A stretch of DNA of 64,000 bases, taken from contig NZ_OUMZ01000005.1 of NCBI RefSeq assembly GCF_900327775.1, forward strand, positions 496,001-560,000. Direction: 5' to 3'. Of this stretch, positions 16,687-25,509 are shown piece by piece. Source of the DNA: Roseovarius sp. EL26. GTDB taxonomy: Bacteria > Pseudomonadota > Alphaproteobacteria > Rhodobacterales > Rhodobacteraceae. Made by a program: the position numbers and the translations under genes. The notes below the pieces were generated by a model. It worked only from the letters and a program-made list of their open reading frames with translations. It had not been told where the DNA came from and ran no database searches. Numbering within the stretch: the first letter of the stretch is position 1; every line of letters starts with the position of its first letter.

Positions 16687-17068
16687 ATCATGACTCTATA
16701 GATTGACGCATGGTGGGCTTGGGCAGCGAGGAATGATGTCTGACGCCTGCCTTTCTGAACAACTACGCCCAGATCAACAGTGGTGCCTGACGCAAACGCA
16801 CAAACGCAGGGCAGAGTTAAGGTCGAGACTGAGAAAATGAGGTCTTGGTCAAGAGGCATCCCAAAGTTCCGCTATGCAGTGTTCTTAGTGTTCGAACCTG
16901 GCGGAACCTGAGCGGCTTGCTGGGGTGTGTCGAAACGCTTGGTATACAAATTTGCTAATATTACAATAGTTGATTGAAAAACTATGTTATTGTGATTTGG
17001 TGGACACTAAGCGGCTTATGCCGGGTTGAGAATGCCTGTTATATGGTCGTATCACCTTTCATTCATAG
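16687..17068. other. 382-base intergenic region between the exbB operon and the HEPN-like gene
   Basis: No gene is seen. It must hold the promoter of the minus-strand exbB operon. An AT-rich stretch has inverted arms ATAGTT (16966-16971) and AACTAT (16980-16985), flanked by further partial symmetry (ACAAT at 16963, ATTGT at 16989), a possible regulator site. The hmu palindrome core is not found here. Confidence 0.4.
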
Positions 17069-17569
17069 TCAACTGGGGTAGCCATATTCTTTGATAATGG
17101 CCCAGTACTCTCGGTTTAAAAGGGTGAGATCTTCGATCACTTTGCGGATGGAATCCATCGCAGCGGAATCAAGATCGCTACTTTGGCCAATCTTAATTTC
17201 ATCCTTGCGGTCAGCGATACGCATCAAAATTGTGCGGGCGTGACCACTTTCGGGATCAAAGGCATAAATGGAGTGGTTGTAGCGATTGCGCACGGCTGAC
17301 AGTTGCACAAGTTTCTTTGTCGCGGCCAAAATGCGTTTGCGATGTTCTGCCGGTGTCGGATCAAGCTTGGCCATCCGTTCAACCAGATCAACCCGTGCCC
17401 GCATGGTGTTAAGGGTCAAAAATATGATCGTGGCGGTCTGCTTGTCTGTTTTCGTGAGACCTGCAATCAGATGGACCAATACGCTTTCTGTATTGGTCCA
17501 TGCATAGTTAAGGCGACCGATCAGCAGTAAAGCATCGTCAAACGATGGTTCTGATGCGGGTGTGATCAT
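17069..17569 (-). CDS. HEPN-like protein of unknown function
   Basis: 166 residues, all-helical in character. The segment VRNRYNHSIYAFD contains RN-x3-H at residues 94-99, the canonical active-site motif of HEPN-fold RNases, preceded by a Lys/Arg-rich helix. I do not recognise a closer family. ATG 17569 overlaps the stop of the LuxR-type gene as ATGA, so the two are made together. HEPN proteins include toxin-type RNases and non-catalytic scaffolds, and the motif alone does not show activity. The neighbouring regulator and secretion locus suggest a role in the same regulatory unit, which is an inference. Confidence 0.6.
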   Translation of the reverse strand: MITPASEPSFDDALLLIGRLNYAWTNTESVLVHLIAGLTKTDKQTATIIFLTLNTMRARVDLVERMAKLDPTPAEHRKRILAATKKLVQLSAVRNRYNHSIYAFDPESGHARTILMRIADRKDEIKIGQSSDLDSAAMDSIRKVIEDLTLLNREYWAIIKEYGYPS

Positions 17570-18312
17570 GTTCTGGGACTGTCGATGTCTCTGGTTTGAC
17601 TTTGGGCCAAAAACCAATTGGTAGCGGCAGTTCTGTTATTTACGCCAATCTTTGCAAAGATGTGATGGATGTGTAGTTTGACGGTATGCTCTGAAACTTT
17701 GAGGTGGTTTGCGATGTTCTTGTTACGGTGCCCATGGGCTACCAATTCCAAGACTTCGTTTTCACGTGGAGTAAGCGCCTTGTCTTGATCTGGTTGTGGC
17801 ACTGGCTGTGGCGCTGCGGTCGGCATGGGCGCGATGCAGCTTTGATCCACGGAAGAGGGCGCAAGCAGATCGCCTGGAACCATGTATCCTCCATCCAAGA
17901 GCAATCGAACCATCGAGATCCAGCCCATGACCGGGGCGTTGGATGGTATAAAGCGCATGTCGGAGAATTTGCCCTGAGTTTGCTGCATGGAAAAAATGCC
18001 ACGGGCGTGTTCGACCTTGCGATAGGCGAGGACGATTTTCGCCTCGTCAAAGCGTTTCTGCACTTCGGCATATTGCATAGCAAGTTGTTCAGTTAGCTTC
18101 TCGTCGACAATCAGCAATCTGGGCGTGATGTTGTCGGCATAGGTTTTGGGGCTGTCAAAGCTGTTGATGCGAAATGCACTCATGCCTTGAAATTCGGCCT
18201 GTACAATTCGCAGCAAAGTATTGGGAAAGTCGCACGAGTTGCCGATAAAGACTACGGCATCTGTTTCGGACTCCCCCATCTCGGGTGAGAATATGTCTTT
18301 CGACTCAATCAT
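17566..18312 (-). CDS. LuxR-family transcriptional regulator (CsgD-like layout)
   Basis: 248 residues. The N-terminal 150 residues look like a degenerate receiver-type domain (VVFIGNSCDFPNTLL, RLLIVDEKLTEQ, KIVLAYRKVEHARGIF) without a clear phosphorylatable Asp. After a proline-rich linker comes a typical LuxR HTH (LTPRENEVLELVAHGHRNKN, then IANHLKVSEHTVKLHIHHIF). This layout, an unphosphorylated receiver plus LuxR HTH, is that of CsgD/VpsT-type matrix regulators. It is divergent from the secreted-protein locus across an 0.8 kb AT-rich spacer, so it is the natural candidate to control that locus. Confidence 0.85.
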   Translation of the reverse strand: MIESKDIFSPEMGESETDAVVFIGNSCDFPNTLLRIVQAEFQGMSAFRINSFDSPKTYADNITPRLLIVDEKLTEQLAMQYAEVQKRFDEAKIVLAYRKVEHARGIFSMQQTQGKFSDMRFIPSNAPVMGWISMVRLLLDGGYMVPGDLLAPSSVDQSCIAPMPTAAPQPVPQPDQDKALTPRENEVLELVAHGHRNKNIANHLKVSEHTVKLHIHHIFAKIGVNNRTAATNWFLAQSQTRDIDSPRT

Positions 18313-19118
18313 TTAATTGACCTAAATAAAATAAGTAAGTTTCACGGAATTCGTAATAAATTTTACGAGAGGCCCCCACCTCTATTAATAATATACTCCG
18401 ATTCGGGTTGAATTACTAATCAAACTGCCGTGAAAGTTCCGTCAGAATTTCGTCTTGATTGCAATGTTTTTTTGAAATTATAATTTTAAAACAATTACTT
18501 AATCTGGCTCGAATCTTCGAATTCCCGGTTGAATAATGGTTAATGCAAAAACGATTAATATTAACTTTAATTCTGTAAGTTTAGCTGAAAACACCAGGGC
18601 GAAACTGGAAAATAGGTATTTCATGCAAATTAATTTAAGTTTGATAAATCTTAATATTACAATGGGATGACGTCGCGTTTGTGAGTTGAGATGTGCCATT
18701 TTTCAGGCTTGTTAACACTTTGGCCAGCTTTTTCAGTCACGCACATCGTGTCACCTTTGGACACGGCTCAGTTTTTCGGAGTCGTATTTTAATAAGCATA
18801 TTTTAACGAAACATTCGCAATCCGATTTGTCAGTACTTTAGATTTTCCCAGTACATTTCCAGTTTTAAAATTCTGTAATCAGTTCCCTTTATCAGTCGCT
18901 GCCAAATTCAGCACGCAAGTATCTTTTTGTGCTGCTCAAATCTGAGATTTCGATGAAATTGAAGGGGGTAAGGCGTTGTGGCAAGACCACTGCGGCCAGT
19001 GGTTTGAGCGGATTTTCCCGCTTGTGACGGCCGACAATCAATTGAAATCGCATCTATCAAGTACCGTCTTTGAAATGACTGACGGTGAGAAATGATGCCA
19101 TATTAAGGATATTCCATT
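18313..19118. other. 806-base AT-rich spacer between luxR and the secretion locus
   Basis: No convincing gene; a 66-codon minus-strand frame (18699-18499) lacks a ribosome site. The spacer is much more AT-rich than its surroundings, with several A/T runs, as is usual for a heavily regulated divergent promoter region. Small inverted repeats include CGTAA/TTACG (18352-18356/18363-18367) and AGAGG/CCTCT beside it, in the luxR leader. The first secreted-protein gene has AAGGATATT before its ATG. Confidence 0.6.
18986..19003. repeat. short perfect hairpin in the leader of the Gly/Asp-rich gene
   Basis: ACCACTG (18986-18992) and CAGTGGT (18997-19003) around CGGC form a 7-base stem with a tetraloop, about 115 bases before the ATG at 19119. 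There is no T-run. It may be an operator or a 5' leader hairpin. Confidence 0.4.
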
Positions 19119-21245
19119 ATGTCAGGTAAACGTTCAAATCAAAACGTAATGTTCGACGATATTAAGGTCGACCATATTGATGCCGATATCGACAATCACG
19201 TGTACGTGAGAGAAGCCGAAATAGACGTTGATCAACAAAAGCAACAGCAGGACCAAGAGGCCAATGCTGATGCTGATGCTGGCGCGATTGCCGGTGCTTT
19301 GGCAGGTGCGCACGCATCTAACGAAAACACATCTTCAAACGATCAGGGCCAAGGTCAGGATCAAGGCCAAAAGCAAGGTCAGAAGCAACAACAGCAACAA
19401 CACAACCAAAATGGTGGTGACGATAGCAACACCAACAACATCAACATCGATTTTGGCGGTGGGGAATGGATCCCACGTGATGACGATATCAACGACATCG
19501 ATCATTCCATCATCAAGGGTGATGTTTATGGCGCTGATGGCGATATGGATCCAGGCAACGATCTGGGGATTGATGATGCCCTCAACGATTGGACGACAAG
19601 CGGCACGCAAACAGGTGTGATGAATACACAGTCATCAAATCTGGTCGATAACGACAAGCTGTATAATCCAAATGTATCTAATGACGCCGAGTTTAACTTT
19701 AATGGCTACGCAACAGGCGGAACCGCGACATCGGATGATGGCATTGAAGTTGACAATGACGGAGCGTCTGGTGGTGGTCACGCCTATGCTGATGGCGGAA
19801 GCGCACACGGTGGTCTGGCCGCAGGCGGTTACGCCGGTGGTGGAGATGCTGATTCTGGCGACGGTGGTGATGCCGATGGTTATGGTGGCGATGGCGGTGA
19901 TGCTGCAGCAATCACCGCAGCATTCGAACACGGTAGTTCAAGCGCAGAAACCGATAGCGACACCGATGGTGGCGATGGTGGTGATGCTGATACAGACAGT
20001 ACCAATGTCAACGTCAGCGCCAATGTGAGCGGTACGCAAGGTACTGCTGGCGATGGTGGTCATTCTGGTGCACTTGCCGGTAATCTGACGGGTGCAGCCT
20101 CGGGTGCAAATGCCGAAAATGGGGACGCAACCGGCGGTGATGCTGCTGGTCTTGGTGGCGGCTTGGGTGTTGGCCCGGCTGGTCTGTCAAACGCACAATC
20201 AGATGCTGATGGTGGCGATGGCGGTGGCCTTGGCGCTGGTTTGGGTGCAGGCATCGGCGCAACTGGTGCGTCCGGTGAAGGCGGCGACGGCGGTGAAGGA
20301 GATGCCGATGGTCAAGGCCTAGGCGCCGCAGGAAGCCTTGCTGGTAGCGGCGCAGGCGGCGGTTCAGCAGGTGCACTTGCCGGGGCGGGCCTTGGTCTGC
20401 TGAATGGCGCGATTGCAAATGCCGAAGGTGGTGATGCGGACTCTGCTGCAGATTCAGCAGCGGATGCAGCTGGCACCGGGACTGGGACTGCAACTGGCGG
20501 TGACGGTGGCAATGGCAACGGCACCTCAGGTGACGGCACAGGTACAGGTACCGGAATGGGTACTGGCACCGGAACCGGCGGCGACGCGGGCGACAATGCA
20601 TCAACCAATGATGTTGCAGGTGATGGTACCGGTACAGGTACAGGAACCGGCACAGGTGGCGCAGGCTCGAATGCTGCCGATGCGGCCTCAAATGCCAATG
20701 CGCATGGTAGTGCAGATGCTGACTCTGATGGTGGTGACGGTGGTGGCAATGACATCATGGCGACACATGATGTTGCAGGCACTGCTGACAGCATGGCCGA
20801 AGCAATCGCTGGATACGGTGGTGACGCGGATTCAGATGATGATGCCACATCGTCCAACGTAGGTACTGCAAGTGCACATTCTGCGATCGGTGATACCGGT
20901 GACGGCGGAACAAATACCTCATTTGGTGGTGCAAGCGGCGGCTCAACTGGTGGCGCTGGCTCTATCGGTGACACCATGGTTGGTGACGCTATGGGCGGTG
21001 CTGGTGGTTATGCCACAAACGGTGACGGTGGTGCCGGTGGCACTGGCGGATCCTGGGGCTCAGGCAATGGTGACGATGGATATGTCTCCGGCGAGTCCTT
21101 TGCTTCTGCAGCGGCTGCAGTCGATCTGACTGCCTTCAACCAGAATATCGTCATGGGGGCCAACGTGCTTGGCAACTCAGTCGATATGACTGTGGTTGGC
21201 GGCAACCTGAACTCAAGCGTGGTCGGTGACGACGACCTTAGTTGA
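19119..21245 (+). CDS. large acidic Gly/Asp/Ala-rich repetitive protein, probable type I secretion substrate
   Basis: 708 residues, strongly acidic, no cysteine seen. Order: an acidic segment with alternating Asp and hydrophobics (about 1-38); a Gln-rich stretch (about 39-98, with QGQGQDQGQKQGQKQQQQQ); an Asp/Asn-rich segment (to about 195); then roughly 460 residues of low-complexity Gly repeats of types GGDGGDA, GLGAG and GTGTGTGTG; and a distinct 40-residue tail (VDLTAFNQNIVMGANVLGNS, then VVGGNLNSSVVGDDDLS). No Sec signal peptide is present. Upstream of a type I exporter and adaptor on the same strand, it is best read as their substrate, with the tail as a possible secretion or assembly signal. 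It does not contain the classic RTX nonapeptide in regular form. Possible roles (matrix, surface layer, calcium or ice interaction) are open. Confidence 0.8.
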   Translation: MSGKRSNQNVMFDDIKVDHIDADIDNHVYVREAEIDVDQQKQQQDQEANADADAGAIAGALAGAHASNENTSSNDQGQGQDQGQKQGQKQQQQQHNQNGGDDSNTNNINIDFGGGEWIPRDDDINDIDHSIIKGDVYGADGDMDPGNDLGIDDALNDWTTSGTQTGVMNTQSSNLVDNDKLYNPNVSNDAEFNFNGYATGGTATSDDGIEVDNDGASGGGHAYADGGSAHGGLAAGGYAGGGDADSGDGGDADGYGGDGGDAAAITAAFEHGSSSAETDSDTDGGDGGDADTDSTNVNVSANVSGTQGTAGDGGHSGALAGNLTGAASGANAENGDATGGDAAGLGGGLGVGPAGLSNAQSDADGGDGGGLGAGLGAGIGATGASGEGGDGGEGDADGQGLGAAGSLAGSGAGGGSAGALAGAGLGLLNGAIANAEGGDADSAADSAADAAGTGTGTATGGDGGNGNGTSGDGTGTGTGMGTGTGTGGDAGDNASTNDVAGDGTGTGTGTGTGGAGSNAADAASNANAHGSADADSDGGDGGGNDIMATHDVAGTADSMAEAIAGYGGDADSDDDATSSNVGTASAHSAIGDTGDGGTNTSFGGASGGSTGGAGSIGDTMVGDAMGGAGGYATNGDGGAGGTGGSWGSGNGDDGYVSGESFASAAAAVDLTAFNQNIVMGANVLGNSVDMTVVGGNLNSSVVGDDDLS

Positions 21246-21259
21246 GATATTTGAAACCG

Positions 21260-21297
21260 GAAAGGGTCGGGAAACCGACCCTTTCTATTATTGATTT
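21260..21297 (+). terminator. hairpin with GAAA loop between the two putative substrate genes
   Basis: GAAAGGGTCGG (21260-21270) pairs perfectly with CCGACCCTTTC (21275-21285) around a GAAA tetraloop, followed by a broken T-rich tail (TATTATTGATTT). It is very stable. It is probably a partial terminator or 3' stabiliser that makes the first substrate mRNA more abundant than the downstream genes. Confidence 0.75.
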
Positions 21298-21343
21298 AAT
21301 TATTCCGAAAGCACGCGGATGTTGACAACAAAGGGCGCTAAAA

Positions 21344-23455
21344 ATGCCACTTGATCGCACCACAGATGCCATTACTCATTTTATCGGACTTTTTCATGTT
21401 GATGTCGAAGCAGGACGAATGCGGGATTGGTATGATGCCTTCCGCGTCGAGCACGAAGAGAACAAACCGGAAGATCATCCTGAGATCAAAATTACACTCA
21501 ACGCGCCTTACAAGCTGAAAAAGCATGAGGTGGACACGAAGGTGAAGCTTCCACCCGAAATGATCGTCGCATCAGATGGGCTGCTGGAAAATCCCTTGGC
21601 GCTACCCTACGAGAACACCGCATTCAGCTTTGAGGATGTTCCAGAACCCTATATTCCCCCCGCGTCAGGCGGCGGAAGCGGTGGCGGCGGACGTATCTTG
21701 CAGATCAGCGGTACGATGGAGCCACAAGTGTTGGTACCACTACCCAATTCGATCATGACCGTCACAGTACAGGTTTTGTATTTGACGGATGATGATTTTC
21801 TGAGTTTCTACCATGATTACGATTTTGCAGATCCATCAGTGTATTCCTCCCAGCTCACGGAACTTGCGGAATCCTTATCGTTGGGTCTGTCCGAAGTAAT
21901 GGTCGCAGGTCATTTACCTGCGACCGAAGCGTTGATGAATATCATCGAGGCGGCGCAGGACATCGAGTATTCAACGGATGAAGAGGATGCCTATGCCACT
22001 GTTCACCACGGTGAAAGTGCAACAGGGATTTATATCAACGGTGTGCAGGCCGAGGATATGCCCGACTTTTTAGAAAACATGCCTGTTGCATTGCAAAAGG
22101 ATGAGGACGACGCTGACGACGTTCCCTACGATGGACCTCCGGGCCATGAAGATCATGCCAACCCCTATGAAATAGAAGAGGGGCATCACGTAGAAACGGG
22201 TGAGAACCTGTCAGTGAATGAAACCTTTGTTTATTCAAACTGGGTGGATGCAGGGGTGATCGGTGTCATGGGGGATGTGGTTCAGCTGGACATAATCAGC
22301 CAGATCAACATTTTATCCGAGCATGATATTGGCGGTGGGGGCGGTGCTGTCACTGCTTCTTGGGCGCTGAATGCCGCGCAGATTATCGCCGCATCGACAG
22401 AGCCGGTGGAAGCAGAGCAAACGGAGGAAGAATCCGACGAGCAAAACGTCACCATGTTGGCAAGCGATGACGACACAGATGCTGATGCTGAAGCGGACAT
22501 TGATGAAGCGGATATCGATGATGTTGAAGATTCAGAGCCGCTTGTTTTCCCATCATACTGGAATGTTGCGCGTGTCGAAGGCGACGTGGTTGCGATGAAC
22601 TGGGTGCAGCAGCACATTTTTGCGACAGATCATGATCGCGCCGAGATCGAATTTTCAGGATACAACACCCAGATCGGGATGGGAGAGAATATCTTATCCA
22701 ATTTCACCACCATGGTCGAATTGGGCTTTCATTATGACCTGATCATTGTTGGCGGCAGCATGATTACGATTAACATGATCGAACAGATCAATGTCTTGCT
22801 CGATAGTGACACAATCACCGGTTCAACCTGGGCTGCTGACGCGATTGATACTGGCGGAAATTATCTGCAAAACAGCGCGTCAATTGAACATACTGGGATC
22901 GATACGGTCGTTGAGATGTCCAACGAAATGATGGCCGATGCCGAAGCATTGGCTGATGGAGCCGAAACGGTTTCCACGGCTTTAGCAACGGATGAGGTGT
23001 TTGAGGGGTTGGAGACCCTATCGGTTCTGTACATCGAAGGCGACCTGGTCGAATTCAACGCAATCGAGCAGCATAATTATGTTGGCGATGCTGATCAGGT
23101 GTATCTGGCGTTGGATGAATTTGTTGCCGATGCGACAGATCATGTGACTGTCGCTACCGGCGAGAATGCCTTGCTGAATGCGGCTACTATTCATGATGAT
23201 GGGATAGATTCCACCGTCATGGCCGCGGGAGAAGTGTATAGTGATGCGTTGATCCATCAGGCGGGCCTGATTGATGACGCAGCCACCGCCGTTGAAAACG
23301 GTGTTGCAATGGCAGAACTGTCGTCCGAGGCGGTTGCGGCCTTTTTGGCCAATAGCATGATTGATGCACAGCCCGAACTTCCAGAAGAAATCGTCGTGCA
23401 ACCGCTAGAAATGGAGTCCAGTAGCATGGACGTTATGCAAACGCTTCTGGCCTGA
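21344..23455 (+). CDS. large acidic protein with a novel Asn/Gln repeat, probable type I secretion partner or substrate
   Basis: 703 residues, acidic, no signal peptide. Residues 1-100 form a unique N-terminal region, followed by a Gly linker (108-116) and a domain to about 240. From about 283 on, two motifs alternate. Motif A (GD-x-V-x-hydrophobic-N-x-I-x-Q-x-N) is at about 310-325, 413-428, 470-485 and 566-581. Motif B (TGEN-x-L-x-N-x-A-x-I) is at about 283-300, 443-461, 503-520 and 603-621. They are separated by Asp/Glu-rich spacers. The Asn/Gln ladder pattern suggests a beta-solenoid or beta-hairpin repeat. The tail of the preceding Gly/Asp-rich protein shows a similar pattern. It precedes the ABC exporter by 26 bases. 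The family is not recognised; it could be a secreted protein or a substrate-presenting factor. Confidence 0.75.
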   Translation: MPLDRTTDAITHFIGLFHVDVEAGRMRDWYDAFRVEHEENKPEDHPEIKITLNAPYKLKKHEVDTKVKLPPEMIVASDGLLENPLALPYENTAFSFEDVPEPYIPPASGGGSGGGGRILQISGTMEPQVLVPLPNSIMTVTVQVLYLTDDDFLSFYHDYDFADPSVYSSQLTELAESLSLGLSEVMVAGHLPATEALMNIIEAAQDIEYSTDEEDAYATVHHGESATGIYINGVQAEDMPDFLENMPVALQKDEDDADDVPYDGPPGHEDHANPYEIEEGHHVETGENLSVNETFVYSNWVDAGVIGVMGDVVQLDIISQINILSEHDIGGGGGAVTASWALNAAQIIAASTEPVEAEQTEEESDEQNVTMLASDDDTDADAEADIDEADIDDVEDSEPLVFPSYWNVARVEGDVVAMNWVQQHIFATDHDRAEIEFSGYNTQIGMGENILSNFTTMVELGFHYDLIIVGGSMITINMIEQINVLLDSDTITGSTWAADAIDTGGNYLQNSASIEHTGIDTVVEMSNEMMADAEALADGAETVSTALATDEVFEGLETLSVLYIEGDLVEFNAIEQHNYVGDADQVYLALDEFVADATDHVTVATGENALLNAATIHDDGIDSTVMAAGEVYSDALIHQAGLIDDAATAVENGVAMAELSSEAVAAFLANSMIDAQPELPEEIVVQPLEMESSSMDVMQTLLA

Positions 23456-23481
23456 TAGCCGCATATTGTGGAGTATTTACG

Positions 23482-25509
23482 TTGAAAGATCACAGTGCTG
23501 ATTTTGATTTTAAAAATGACATTTCGAATGACCGCCAACAGCGGGAAAAGGACAAGTGCGAAACATTGAAGCTTGATCCTGAAATGAGAGTAGATACGCC
23601 GCCCAATGAAGCGCGCGATACCTCTGATAAACTCGGGACTACGATTGACGCAGAGACCGGCCCGATCGCGCGCAAAAAAGACCCGCCACCGCCAGCGCCA
23701 CCCGGCGGCGGTGGTGGGGGTGGTCGATCATTCCATAAACGCATTCAACCCGAGGACTATGGCGCCAGTATGAAGCGCGGCATGGCAGCGGTTCGGCTCA
23801 ATCTGATTTTCGTCTTCATTCTGACCTGTGCCACCAATTTATTAGTGCTGTCGATCCCGATTTATCTTTTCCAGATTTCTGACCGGGTGTTGACCAGCCG
23901 CTCTGTTGATACATTGATCATGCTGTCTGTGGTGATTGTGGGCGCGGTGATTTTGCAGTCCATTCTAGATGCGGTCCGGCGGTTCATGCTGATGCGCACC
24001 GCGGTCGAAGTTGCCGCCCAGCTGGGCGCACCAATCCTGAGTGCTGCGGCGCATGCCTCTTTGAATGGCAATGGTCGCGAATATCAAACTCTGGGTGATC
24101 TGCAGCAATTGCGTGGATTTCTAGTTTCAGGCACGTTGATCTCTTTTCTGGATGTGCCATTTGCACCGCTGTTTATGCTGGCCATTTATCTGGTGCATCC
24201 GGATCTGGGGATGATTGTACTCGCGACTGCCGGAGTGCTATTCGTGATCGCGATCATCAACCAAAAAGTCACTTCCAAACCGTTTGCAGTGGCCACAATG
24301 GCACAGTCCAAAGCTAACCTTCACCTGGATTCAATGTCACGCAACAGTCAGGTGATCAATGCAATGGCGATGATCCCCGAGGCGGTGTCAATCTGGGGGC
24401 GTGATACTGCAGCTTCACTGACTGCACAGGTTCGCGCGCAAGATCGCAATATTGTTTCGGCGGCAATCTCACGGGGTATCCGCTTGTTGACACAGGTGGG
24501 CCTATTGGGGTGGGGTGCATATCTGGCGATTCAGGGCGAAATCACTGGCGGTATGGTGATTGCTGCATCCATTATTGCGGGGCGTGCTTTAGCCCCGGTC
24601 GAGGGATCGATCGAGGGGTGGAACACCTTCCTACTAACCCGTGCGGCCTACGGCCGGATCAGAACATTGCTGAGCGGATCAAAGTTACAGTTCGAACGCC
24701 TGTGGTTGCCGAACCCAGAGGGGAGGTTGGATGTTGAACGTCTGCTCTATGTGCCGGGCGGCACCAAACAGGTTGTGTTGAATGGGCTGAGCTTTTCTCT
24801 ACATCCCGGAGAGGCGCTGGCGGTGATTGGCAATTCGGGTGCTGGCAAAACAACGCTGGGAAAAATGTTGGTGGGCTCTATTCTGCCGACATCGGGCAAT
24901 GTGCGGCTTGATCTGATGGATCTGCGCAACTGGGATCCGCGCCAGATGGGCGAAAACATCGGTTATTTGCCGCAAGATGTGCAGCTGTTTCCCGGCACTA
25001 TCAAACAAAATATCGGGCGCATGCAGGAAGGCGCGACTGATGAGCAGATCCACCGCGCCGCTGTTTTGGCCGATGTGCATGACATGATTGCACAACTACC
25101 GCAGGGTTATGAAACCATGGTTGCCGCAGATGGGTCGCCTTTGTCAGGGGGGCAAAAGCAACGTATTGCACTGGCGCGGGCGTTCTTTGGTGATCCGCGA
25201 TTTTTGGTACTTGATGAGCCGAACTCTAATCTGGATGTGGCTGGTGACAAGGCTCTTGCTAAGGCGATCGAGCATGCGCGCGCCAACAAGATCACTTCGG
25301 TGATTATCACGCAAAAACCGGCGCTGTTGAATGTGGTCGACAAGATCATGCTCTTGGCCAACGGCAACATCAGCCTGTTCGGCGAACGCACACAGGTCAT
25401 GGCCAAGCTTGCCGAAGACCGAAATAGGCGGGCCGCAAGCCAATCCGTTCCGCCGCCAAATCCAAAAACGCCACCAAATTTGAAAGACGAGGGTCCGGAA
25501 AATGCCTGA
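23482..25509 (+). CDS. type I secretion ABC exporter (PrtD-like) with N-terminal extension
   Basis: 675 residues, fused membrane and ATPase domains. Residues 1-90 are a polar, charged extension ending in a Pro then Gly run (68-81), absent from ordinary PrtD-type exporters. Membrane segments run from about 105 to 390. In the ATPase domain Walker A is GNSGAGKTT (450-458), the Q-loop is in YLPQDVQLFPG, the signature is LSGGQKQR (554-561) and Walker B is FLVLDEPNSNLD. The H-loop reads ITQKPALL: residue 611 is Gln (CAA) where ABC exporters have His. The start is TTG at 23482, supported by GGAG 8 bases upstream. The stop overlaps the HlyD-type gene by 8 bases. No peptidase C39 domain is present. 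Confidence 0.9.
   Translation: MKDHSADFDFKNDISNDRQQREKDKCETLKLDPEMRVDTPPNEARDTSDKLGTTIDAETGPIARKKDPPPPAPPGGGGGGGRSFHKRIQPEDYGASMKRGMAAVRLNLIFVFILTCATNLLVLSIPIYLFQISDRVLTSRSVDTLIMLSVVIVGAVILQSILDAVRRFMLMRTAVEVAAQLGAPILSAAAHASLNGNGREYQTLGDLQQLRGFLVSGTLISFLDVPFAPLFMLAIYLVHPDLGMIVLATAGVLFVIAIINQKVTSKPFAVATMAQSKANLHLDSMSRNSQVINAMAMIPEAVSIWGRDTAASLTAQVRAQDRNIVSAAISRGIRLLTQVGLLGWGAYLAIQGEITGGMVIAASIIAGRALAPVEGSIEGWNTFLLTRAAYGRIRTLLSGSKLQFERLWLPNPEGRLDVERLLYVPGGTKQVVLNGLSFSLHPGEALAVIGNSGAGKTTLGKMLVGSILPTSGNVRLDLMDLRNWDPRQMGENIGYLPQDVQLFPGTIKQNIGRMQEGATDEQIHRAAVLADVHDMIAQLPQGYETMVAADGSPLSGGQKQRIALARAFFGDPRFLVLDEPNSNLDVAGDKALAKAIEHARANKITSVIITQKPALLNVVDKIMLLANGNISLFGERTQVMAKLAEDRNRRAASQSVPPPNPKTPPNLKDEGPENA

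Noticed and set aside
18499..18699. A 66-codon minus-strand frame in the AT-rich spacer
   Set aside because: No ribosome site and composition typical of random AT-rich DNA.
20014..20977. Two long minus-strand open frames (225 and 221 codons) antisense to the Gly/Asp-rich gene
   Set aside because: Their Arg/His- and Pro/Ala-rich composition is the mirror of GGT/GAT-type repeats on the plus strand. No ribosome site and no recognisable domain.
19770..21060. Repeated sequence suggestive of a CRISPR or tandem repeat array
   Set aside because: The repeats are short, irregular and codon-phased (Gly-Gly-Asp, Gly-Thr), so they reflect protein repeats, with no spacer pattern.
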